40,431 nucleotides of DNA. Source: Muribaculaceae bacterium. Its GTDB lineage: Bacteria; Bacteroidota; Bacteroidia; Bacteroidales; Muribaculaceae. The notes beneath the pieces were generated by a model, which did no database searches, had not been told where the DNA came from, and was given only the letters and a program-made list of their open reading frames with translations. The translations under genes were made by a program, and so were the position numbers. The stretch lies in NCBI GenBank assembly GCA_017436845.1, contig JAFSCJ010000024.1, positions 1-40,431 on the forward strand, read 5' to 3'. Of this stretch, positions 17,549 through 25,213 are shown in pieces (the stretch's first letter is position 1; every line of letters starts with the position of its first letter).

Positions 17549-19388
17549 TTTAGAGAAACGAAAATATATAATTGGCGGATTCATTATACTAATTACTCTC
17601 ATATACATTGTTAGGCTATTTGACTTACAAGTATGTGATAGTAAATATAAAGAATATGCTGATTCAAATGCCTTTTTGCGCAAAACACAATATCCTTCAC
17701 GTGGATTAATGTATGACAGAAATGGCGAATTGGTAGTATTCAACCAACCAGCATATGACGTAATGATGATTCCTCGAGATATTCAAGCATTTGACACCCT
17801 CGATTTATGTGCGACACTGAATATCACTCGGGAACAATTTGACAAACGCATATATGAAATGAAACATAGCTCTGGCTATTCTTCATATACTCCTCAAAAA
17901 TTCATAACTCACCTGTCTGCTCAAGATTATGGCAGATTACAAGAAAAACTCTATCGGTTCCCTGGTTTCTTCATTCAAAAAAGAATTCTAAGACAATACA
18001 ATCATCTTGCTGCAGCAAATGTACTTGGCAACATCAGAGAAGTTTCAGAAAAAGACATCGAAAATGATGACTATTATGTATCTGGAGACTATTGTGGAGA
18101 TTTAGGTGTTGAGCGAAGTTATGAACAATACCTTCGTGGTATTAAAGGTGAAGAAATTCTCATAAGAGATGCTCACGGTCGAATACAAGGAAAATATGAA
18201 GATGGAATTTATGACATAGCTCCTATTTCCGGAAAAAATCTTACTCTCAGTTTAGACATTGAACTACAGAAATATGCAGAGCAATTAATGGTAAACAAGA
18301 TTGGAGCAGTTGTTGCAATTGAACCTGAAACAGGAGAAATATTAGCCATGGTTTCCAGTCCCACCTATGATCCAACAATTCTTGTAGGGCGTCAACGAGG
18401 TAATAATTATAGTAACCTTATCAACAATAAATATCGCCCACTATATGACAGAGCATTAAAAGCAGCATATCCTCCCGGTTCAACATTTAAACCCGGACAA
18501 GGACTCATATTATTACAAGAAGGAATTGTCAACTTATCCACTCCTTATCCGTGCCATGGCGGTTTTGTTTCTGGCGGGCTTAAGGTAGGATGTCATGGGC
18601 ACGAATCTCCAATTACTTTAAAACCGGCTCTTCGCACATCATGTAATGCATATTTTTGTTGGGGACTAAAAAATTTAATAGACAATAGACAATCAAAATA
18701 TGGCAGTCATGCCAATGCGTTTGAAGTATGGAAAAATCACTTAGTTTCATTAGGATTTGGATATAAATTAGGTGTTGATTTGCCAGGCGAAAGCAGAGGA
18801 TTTATTCCTAATGCAAAATTTTATGATAAAATATACGGAGAGGGACGTTGGAGCGCAAATACAATCATATCAATTGCTATTGGTCAAGGTGAGGTATTAG
18901 CAACTCCATTACAAATAGCAAATTTATGTACATCAATAGCCAATAGGGGGTGGTTTATTACTCCACATGTAGTAAAAGCCATTCAAGATACAATAATGCC
19001 ATCTGATTTGTTAGAAAAACGCTATCCTACAATAGAGCCAAAATATTTTGAAGAGGTAGCAGAAGGCATGAGAATGGCTGTTACCGGAGGGACATGCCGA
19101 TTGGCAAATTTGGACAGCATAGAAGTATGTGGGAAAACCGGAACAGCTCAAAATCCACATGGTAGAGACCATTCTGCATTTATGGGCTTTGCGCCATATC
19201 GTAATCCAAAGATAGCCGTATGTGTGTATGTTGAGAATGCGGGATTTGGGGCAACTTACGGAGTTCCGATAGGCAGTTTGATTATAGAAAAGTATCTTAC
19301 GGGCAAAATATCACCTGATAGGAAACATATAGAACAACGAATGTTAGAATCAAATACAATTATTTATAGTGGAGTTAAGAAGCACTAA
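17532..19388 (+). CDS. mrdA: Penicillin-binding protein 2 (elongation transpeptidase)
   Basis: A 618-residue class B PBP that cross-links peptidoglycan during cell elongation. It has an N-terminal membrane anchor (about 13-30), the dimerisation/pedestal domain with RGLMYDRNGELV, and the transpeptidase domain: S317 in the STFK tetrad (317-320), the SCN motif in TSCNAYF, and KTGTAQ near 535. GTG start, 17 bases inside mreD; the stop overlaps rodA by 20 bases. The length and motifs are those of an intact enzyme. It is the partner of RodA, and the two genes are adjacent as expected. Confidence 0.96.
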   Translation: MRKDYNLEKRKYIIGGFIILITLIYIVRLFDLQVCDSKYKEYADSNAFLRKTQYPSRGLMYDRNGELVVFNQPAYDVMMIPRDIQAFDTLDLCATLNITREQFDKRIYEMKHSSGYSSYTPQKFITHLSAQDYGRLQEKLYRFPGFFIQKRILRQYNHLAAANVLGNIREVSEKDIENDDYYVSGDYCGDLGVERSYEQYLRGIKGEEILIRDAHGRIQGKYEDGIYDIAPISGKNLTLSLDIELQKYAEQLMVNKIGAVVAIEPETGEILAMVSSPTYDPTILVGRQRGNNYSNLINNKYRPLYDRALKAAYPPGSTFKPGQGLILLQEGIVNLSTPYPCHGGFVSGGLKVGCHGHESPITLKPALRTSCNAYFCWGLKNLIDNRQSKYGSHANAFEVWKNHLVSLGFGYKLGVDLPGESRGFIPNAKFYDKIYGEGRWSANTIISIAIGQGEVLATPLQIANLCTSIANRGWFITPHVVKAIQDTIMPSDLLEKRYPTIEPKYFEEVAEGMRMAVTGGTCRLANLDSIEVCGKTGTAQNPHGRDHSAFMGFAPYRNPKIAVCVYVENAGFGATYGVPIGSLIIEKYLTGKISPDRKHIEQRMLESNTIIYSGVKKH

Positions 19389-20835
19389 TCAATCGATATT
19401 CCGTTATATTGATTGGACAACGGTAATTATATACGCAATTCTTGTTTTAGCAGGAGTTGTCAGCATATATGCTGCGAGTTATGACTTTGATCATGCCAAC
19501 ATATTTAGCTTTGACGAATTCTCAGGTAAGCAAATCCGATGGATTGGACTATCATTTATAATAGGTCTGATACTGTTACTCATCGATTCTCGAATGTATG
19601 AAACTTATGCCTACCCGATATATACAGGTTTGTTACTATTATTAATTGTTACTATATTTATCGCACCAGACATCAAAGGATCTCGTTCATGGCTTGTAAT
19701 AGGACCAATGAGTTTACAACCGGCTGAATTTGCAAAATTCGCAACGGCTCTTGCTCTTGCCAAATTATTCAGTTCCTACAATTTCACACTAAAGGGTAAA
19801 CCATCAAATTTATTTAAATCTATACTTATAATTATTATCCCTATATGCTTGATATTGGCACAGAAGGAAACTGGCTCTGCACTCGTATATTTATCTTTGT
19901 TTTTTGTCCTATATCGTGAAGGAATGAGCGGATTGATTCTATTTGCGGCTTTATGTGCCATTACTTTCTTTGTCATTGCAGTAAAATTTTCCGAAACCAT
20001 AATATTGGGAATGCCATCCGGTGAATTTGCGGTATTCATCATGATAATGGTTATTATGATAGGTATGATTGCAATATACGCAAAACAACCTGACTTAGCC
20101 AAAAACATATTCTTATGGTACGCTGGCACAGGTATTATTGTTCTTATACTTAGTTTATGTAGCATAAAAATACCTGCAATCGCATATTTTATAATAGTAA
20201 TTAGTATAGCCTGCATATATTCACTTCTTGTATCACTAAGATCGCAAATTAATAAAATTATTATTACTGTAATTTTTGCGTGTGCATCAATTGGTTTTCT
20301 TTTTTCTGTTAATTATGTCTTTCAAGAAGTACTTCAAGAACACCAGCAAAATCGCATACTTGTTGCTCTTGGCATAAAAGAAGATTTGAGAGGAGCCGGA
20401 TATAATGTAAATCAATCAAAAATAGCAATCGGCTCAGGCGGATTTATAGGTAAAGGTTTTCTTAATGGCACACAAACAAAGCTGAAATATGTTCCTGAAC
20501 AACACACCGATTTTATCTTCTGCACAATAGGAGAAGAACATGGATTTATTGGCTCTGCAATTATTCTTTTCCTATTTTTAGCCTTAATACTACGTATTAT
20601 ATCCATTGCCGAAAGACAACCTTCTGCATTTGGAAGAGTATATGCCTATTGTGTTGCAAGCTATCTGATATTCCATCTTGTCATCAATATAGGTATGGTA
20701 ATCGGGTTATGTCCTGTTATCGGAATACCACTACCCTTTTTCAGTTATGGAGGTTCCTCTCTATGGGGATTTACAATTTTAATATTTATTCTTCTTCGCA
20801 TTGATGCTGGACGAAGAGGACATATAACATTCTAA
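19369..20835 (+). CDS. rodA: SEDS peptidoglycan glycosyltransferase RodA
   Basis: A 488-residue polytopic membrane protein of the SEDS family, the glycan polymerase of the elongasome. SEDS motifs are present: GSRSWLVIGPMSLQPAEFAKFA with the conserved PAEF, KLKYVPEQHTDFIFCTIGEEHGFIG, and the C-terminal GIPLPFFSYGGSS. It is about 110 residues longer than the E. coli protein; the additional residues lie in the middle (about 200-310) and contain additional hydrophobic segments, a form I associate with Bacteroidetes RodA. The start is GTG, overlapping mrdA. Last gene of the operon; no clear terminator follows. Confidence 0.95.
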   Translation: MELRSTNQSIFRYIDWTTVIIYAILVLAGVVSIYAASYDFDHANIFSFDEFSGKQIRWIGLSFIIGLILLLIDSRMYETYAYPIYTGLLLLLIVTIFIAPDIKGSRSWLVIGPMSLQPAEFAKFATALALAKLFSSYNFTLKGKPSNLFKSILIIIIPICLILAQKETGSALVYLSLFFVLYREGMSGLILFAALCAITFFVIAVKFSETIILGMPSGEFAVFIMIMVIMIGMIAIYAKQPDLAKNIFLWYAGTGIIVLILSLCSIKIPAIAYFIIVISIACIYSLLVSLRSQINKIIITVIFACASIGFLFSVNYVFQEVLQEHQQNRILVALGIKEDLRGAGYNVNQSKIAIGSGGFIGKGFLNGTQTKLKYVPEQHTDFIFCTIGEEHGFIGSAIILFLFLALILRIISIAERQPSAFGRVYAYCVASYLIFHLVINIGMVIGLCPVIGIPLPFFSYGGSSLWGFTILIFILLRIDAGRRGHITF

Positions 20836-20886
20836 CTACTTTCTTACTTTTTCGCTGAATAATAGCATTATATGTAATAAAATTTT

Positions 20887-20894
20887 TATCTTTG
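20887..20894 (+). promoter_or_regulatory. Candidate -7 box for the amylase gene
   Basis: TATCTTTG, a full match to the Bacteroidetes -7 consensus. No TTTG is present at the usual -33 distance. Transcription from it would leave a leader of about 55 nt before the ATG at 20955. Confidence 0.6.
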
Positions 20895-20954
20895 CAGTTA
20901 GCAATTAAATGTAGATAATTTATTAAATCATTACATAACTCAAATTTTATACTC

Positions 20955-23711
20955 ATGAAGAAAATTTTATTTCTTTTTGTGGCAATATTTATTGTCACGA
21001 CGAGTGCGATGGCTCAAGTATTTACAACATCTCCTGCCATCCTTCAAGAAAACAGTTCTAACGTAGTAATTACATTCCATGCTGACCAACAATCAGTAAC
21101 AGAACTTCAAGGGCTATCAGCGTCTACCGGTCTATATGCCCACATCGGAGTTTTTACAACAAAAAGCCCAGGCACATGGGCTTATGTTAAGACCAATTGG
21201 AATGAAAATACCGCAGCAAACAAATTCTCTTATGTTTCAGAAAACACATGGGCTCTAAACATTGGGAATATTCGTTCTTATTTTGGGATTACCGATGCCA
21301 CTGAAACAGTAACATCTATTTGTATTATTGCTCGTTTAGCAAGTGCAGGAGATGGAAAGGGACAAACTGCCGACAACTTCATTCCGGTTGCTCCTGCGGG
21401 CTTTCAAGTAGCCATCTCTCACGATGCTGAAAGCACTATCTTAACCAAAAGTACTACAGTTAATTTCAATATTAATACAACAGAAAATGCGTCAATTGAC
21501 CTAAAAGTAAATGGGACATCAATAGCTTCTGCTTCATCAGCAATGCAATTATCAAAAAGCTATACTTTTGCTTCAGCCGGTTCCTACGAAGTTACAGCAA
21601 CAGCCAACAACGGCAGTACAACTGCAACAAAAACAGTCAATTTTATCTATATAAACCCATCTCAAGCAGCAACATATCCCGGTGGTGTTCCAAAAATGGG
21701 AGCTGTAAAAAATGCTGATGGAACAGTAACATTCTGTTTAGCGGCTCCAGGTAAAAGCAATGTAATGATTATTCCATCATGGGATAACTATGCATCTCTT
21801 GATAAAAACGTAATGAAATACCAAGATTACAATGGCAATCGCTATTTCTGGACAACAGTTTCAGGTCTTGACAATAACACAGCCTACCCCTATTATTACA
21901 TCGTAGATGGTCTTTATAAGGTGGGTGATCCATATGCAAAATTAGTCCTCGACCCATGGAATGATAAATGGCTGAACGAAAATGAAACAATATACCCAAA
22001 TCTTATCAGCTACCCATATGACAAAGGAATTGATGGCATCATGCTTGCTGTATATAAAGGCAATATTGATGATTACAATTGGAATATCAAAAATTTCACT
22101 GCGCCCGCAGCAAAAGATCTCATTATATATGAAATGTTGTTCCGAGACTTTACAGGAACAGAAGGAGAAGCAAATGGTAACGGTACAGTAAGAAAAGCTA
22201 TTGAAAAAATCCCATATCTTAAAGACCTTGGCATTAATGCCGTTGAACTAATGCCAATAATGGAATTCAATGGGAACAATTCATGGGGATATAATACCAA
22301 TTTCTATTTTGCGCCGGACAAAGCATATGGTACACATGAAGACTACAAAGAATTCATTGATAAATGCCACGAAGAAGGCATCGCAGTAATTCTTGATATC
22401 GTATTTAATCAAAGTGATGGTTTGCATCCTTGGTATCAGATGTACCCAATATCTTCAAATCCTTTCTATAATGAAAATGCGCCACACGATTGGAGTGTAC
22501 TTAATGACTGGAAACAAGAAAATGCTCTTGTTCGCCAACAATGGAAAGATGTACTTCAATATTGGTTAAAAGAATTTAAAGTTGACGGTTTCCGCTTCGA
22601 CCTTGTAAAAGGGCTTGCTGATAGTGATAAATATGGAAGTGGCACAGAAGCTTATAATCAATCTCGTGTTGATAACATGAAACAATTCCATGCATGGATA
22701 AAAGAAGTAAATCCTAATGCTTATCATATAAACGAAAACCTTGCGGGAGCTGACGAAGAAAACGCAATGGCAGCAGACGGACAAATGAACTGGTCAAATA
22801 TTAATTATGCATCATGTGAATTCGTCAAAGCCGTATCTGCATCCGGAGCTAACAATAATACATTCTTGGCGACAAATAATGGTCGCACATGGGGTTCTAC
22901 AGTTTCATATGCCGAAAGCCACGACGAAGAACGCATGGGATACAAAGCAGTAAATGAAGGTAGCACATATATCAAAAGAGAAACATCGTTAAGATTAAGA
23001 AGACTTGGTAGTTTGGCTGCTCAAATGCTTTTAGCACCGGGAGCTCACATGATATGGCAATTTGGCGAACTTGGGAATGAACAAACGACTAAAAACGGCT
23101 CTGATAATAATACTGATCCAAAGGTTGTAAATTGGGAATACCTCAATGATGCTGACCGCAATGGTTTGTACCAATCATATAGTGAACTCTGCTGGTTGCG
23201 TCGTTCAAATCCGGATTTATTCACACAATCAACAGCTGCGTCTATGACAATGAATTGTAATAGCGAAAACTGGAGTACAAAAGGACGCCTAATCAAACTT
23301 ACCAACAGCACACAAGAGCTAATCTGTGTGGTTAACACAATGTCATCTAATGGATCTCGCACAATCAGCAACATTCCATTCAATAGCACAAAAAATGAAG
23401 ACTATGTTATAGCAAGTAAAAGCTACGGAACAGAACCTACATTTGATGCGTCAACAGGAAAAGTTACCCTACCAAACAACGGATATGTTGTTATCGTTAA
23501 TAAAAATGTATCAGGAGTTGACGAAAACATAATTGACGAATACAATAAGCCTGTGGTATTAGGCGGTCAAGGTGAAATCATAATTACCGGCGAATACAAC
23601 AAAGTAAACATCTATTCTGTTTCAGGACAAGCATATAACTCTCTACAAGTTCCTGCCGGACTTTACATTGTAAATGTTGACGGTAATACAACAAAAGTTA
23701 TTGTAAAATAA
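20955..23711 (+). CDS. Secreted multidomain GH13 alpha-amylase-family enzyme
   Basis: A 918-residue protein with a signal peptide cut near SAMAQ. Order of parts: N-terminal beta domain (about 21-150), Ig-like domain (about 151-234), CBM48/E-set domain (about 244-336), GH13 TIM barrel (about 385-760), C-terminal beta domain, and a last about 60 residues (VNIYSVSGQAYNSL...VNVDGNTTKVIVK) that resemble a type 9 secretion sorting domain. The catalytic set is complete: nucleophile D549 (GFRFD), acid/base E594 (HINEN), and D657 (ESHDEE). The layout fits an alpha-glucan hydrolase such as amylase or pullulanase. It is flanked by its own promoter-like box and a terminator, without susC/susD genes in view. 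Confidence 0.93.
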   Translation: MKKILFLFVAIFIVTTSAMAQVFTTSPAILQENSSNVVITFHADQQSVTELQGLSASTGLYAHIGVFTTKSPGTWAYVKTNWNENTAANKFSYVSENTWALNIGNIRSYFGITDATETVTSICIIARLASAGDGKGQTADNFIPVAPAGFQVAISHDAESTILTKSTTVNFNINTTENASIDLKVNGTSIASASSAMQLSKSYTFASAGSYEVTATANNGSTTATKTVNFIYINPSQAATYPGGVPKMGAVKNADGTVTFCLAAPGKSNVMIIPSWDNYASLDKNVMKYQDYNGNRYFWTTVSGLDNNTAYPYYYIVDGLYKVGDPYAKLVLDPWNDKWLNENETIYPNLISYPYDKGIDGIMLAVYKGNIDDYNWNIKNFTAPAAKDLIIYEMLFRDFTGTEGEANGNGTVRKAIEKIPYLKDLGINAVELMPIMEFNGNNSWGYNTNFYFAPDKAYGTHEDYKEFIDKCHEEGIAVILDIVFNQSDGLHPWYQMYPISSNPFYNENAPHDWSVLNDWKQENALVRQQWKDVLQYWLKEFKVDGFRFDLVKGLADSDKYGSGTEAYNQSRVDNMKQFHAWIKEVNPNAYHINENLAGADEENAMAADGQMNWSNINYASCEFVKAVSASGANNNTFLATNNGRTWGSTVSYAESHDEERMGYKAVNEGSTYIKRETSLRLRRLGSLAAQMLLAPGAHMIWQFGELGNEQTTKNGSDNNTDPKVVNWEYLNDADRNGLYQSYSELCWLRRSNPDLFTQSTAASMTMNCNSENWSTKGRLIKLTNSTQELICVVNTMSSNGSRTISNIPFNSTKNEDYVIASKSYGTEPTFDASTGKVTLPNNGYVVIVNKNVSGVDENIIDEYNKPVVLGGQGEIIITGEYNKVNIYSVSGQAYNSLQVPAGLYIVNVDGNTTKVIVK

Positions 23712-23728
23712 TAAATATCATCCCTTAG

Positions 23729-23770
23729 AATAAAGGTTTCGGAAGATTTTTCCGAGACCTTTATTTTTTT
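23729..23770 (+). terminator. Rho-independent terminator after the amylase gene
   Basis: A 15-bp stem (23729-23743 with 23751-23765, one G-T wobble) with a short loop, followed by a long T tract. It lies 17 bases past the stop at 23711. The T tract runs into the -33 box of the next promoter. Confidence 0.92.
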
Positions 23771-23801
23771 TTGCAACAAATAATTTCATTGACTATCTTT
23801 G
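23770..23801 (+). promoter_or_regulatory. Bacteroidetes-type promoter of the LysE/CBM9 pair
   Basis: TTTG (23770-23773), a 20-nt spacer, then TATCTTTG (23794-23801): both boxes match the consensus. The start codon at 23809 is only seven bases past the -7 box, so the mRNA would have almost no leader. The -33 box overlaps the end of the upstream terminator's T tract. Confidence 0.8.
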
Positions 23802-23808
23802 TATATTA

Positions 23809-24462
23809 ATGGAAGATTTTGCTTACATAATTATACGAGGAATGGCTATTGGAATCTTGATTTCAGCTCCAATGGGACCTATTGGTATGTTATGTATCCA
23901 ACGCACACTAAACAAAGGGCAATGGCCTGCATTCTTTACCGGTATTGGCGCAGCATTTTCAGATTTATTCTATTGCTTACTCACAGGATTAGGACTATCT
24001 TTTATAACAGACCTTATTGAGACCCACCAAATATTATTAAAAATATTAGGTAGTTTAGTAATCGTTGCATTTGGGATATATCTATTTAAAAAAAATCCGA
24101 CAAGGGCACTAAAGCCTGCAACACAACAAACCAACACTTACTGGACCGATCTTGTCAGTGGCTTTTTCTTAACACTATCAAACCCGTTAATTCTATTTTT
24201 CATAATTGGGCTTTTCGCACGATTTAATTTCATGTTGCCGGAGTTCAAATTTTATCACTACATTGTTGGTTATTTGTCTATTTTTATTGGAGCGGCATTA
24301 TGGTGGTTTACCATTACATATTTTGTAAACAAGGTGCGCTCTCATTTTAATATTAGATCACTTAAATTAATAAATCGCATCATCGCGACATTACTCATTG
24401 TAATGGCAATCATAGGTTTCATATTAGGTATTAACGATTATATACAAACTCTCCATGGATAA
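23809..24462 (+). CDS. LysE-family inner-membrane exporter
   Basis: A 217-residue membrane protein with six predicted transmembrane segments. The N-terminal stretch with GILISAPMGPIGMLCIQRTLNKG is the hallmark of the LysE/RhtB translocator family, which exports amino acids or related small molecules; FFLTLSNPLILFFIIGLF is the second conserved block (the N-P in helix 4). The substrate cannot be read from sequence. The downstream CBM9-like gene overlaps it by eight bases. The start ATG lies almost at the predicted transcription start, so translation is likely leaderless. Confidence 0.9.
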   Translation: MEDFAYIIIRGMAIGILISAPMGPIGMLCIQRTLNKGQWPAFFTGIGAAFSDLFYCLLTGLGLSFITDLIETHQILLKILGSLVIVAFGIYLFKKNPTRALKPATQQTNTYWTDLVSGFFLTLSNPLILFFIIGLFARFNFMLPEFKFYHYIVGYLSIFIGAALWWFTITYFVNKVRSHFNIRSLKLINRIIATLLIVMAIIGFILGINDYIQTLHG

Positions 24463-25111
24463 ACAACCTACATTACACGTTCCTTTCATCTCCGACCTTG
24501 ATAATTATAACATCTCAGAAATTGGTTCTATTCTCGAAGAGAAAGGAGAACGACAAATGATTCAATCTATTAATTGGGCTGACCAATACCCCTATCAGCC
24601 CTTAACAGCATTTGCCATTGCTCACTCAGAGAAATATATTTACGTTGATTTCTTTGTTCGGTGCAATTATCTTCGCGCAGTAAACTACTTAAATAACTCT
24701 CCTGTTAGCGAAGACTCATGTGTCGAATTTTTTATTGCACCAAAATGCGATAACCATTATTGGAACTTTGAATTTAATTGTATTGGAACCATTAACGCAT
24801 CACATCGCACTGAACGTAAAAACCCCACTCGCCTTACTGATGATGAGTTAGCGCAAGTGAAAAGATATGCATCATGTGGGACAAGACCTTTTAATGAAAT
24901 TGAAGGTCTGTTTACCTGGAATTTAACCATTGCAATCCCTCTTGAATTGATAGGATTAAAATACGAGGGGAAAGCAATTGCGATACAAGGCAACTTCTAC
25001 AAATGTGCATCTGGGACTTCTCTACCCCACTATATGAGTTGGAATCCCATTAATACAGACAAACCTAATTTCCATTGCCAAGAATTCTTTGGCGATATCA
25101 TACTTGATTGA
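24455..25111 (+). CDS. CBM9-like domain protein without signal peptide
   Basis: A 218-residue single-domain protein that resembles the carbohydrate-binding family 9-like group of Bacteroidetes: the segments IYVDFFVRCNYLRA, SPVSEDSCVEFFIAP, YWNFEFNCIGTINASHR and SWNPINTDKPNFHCQEFFGDIIL match its beta-sandwich pattern. There is no signal peptide or lipobox at the N terminus (MDKQPTLHVPFISDL), so it would stay in the cytosol unless the start is wrong, and the overlap with the LysE gene leaves little room for another start. Ligand and role are unknown. Joint expression with the exporter is suggested by the overlap. Confidence 0.82.
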   Translation: MDKQPTLHVPFISDLDNYNISEIGSILEEKGERQMIQSINWADQYPYQPLTAFAIAHSEKYIYVDFFVRCNYLRAVNYLNNSPVSEDSCVEFFIAPKCDNHYWNFEFNCIGTINASHRTERKNPTRLTDDELAQVKRYASCGTRPFNEIEGLFTWNLTIAIPLELIGLKYEGKAIAIQGNFYKCASGTSLPHYMSWNPINTDKPNFHCQEFFGDIILD

Positions 25112-25147
25112 TATTATTTTACACATCAAATATCAATAATAAAATAC

Positions 25148-25179
25148 CCGCTTGTAATCACAGAATAGTTTACAAGCGG
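25148..25179. terminator. Hairpin between converging genes, probable terminator
   Basis: A perfect 10-bp stem (25148-25157 with 25170-25179), 12-nt loop. It lies between the ends of the CBM9-like gene (+) and the frameshifted lipoprotein gene (-). Flanks are AT-rich but lack a strong T tract on either side. Confidence 0.65.
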
Positions 25180-25213
25180 ATAAATTTATATTATAAGGGA
25201 TCGTATCTCTTCC

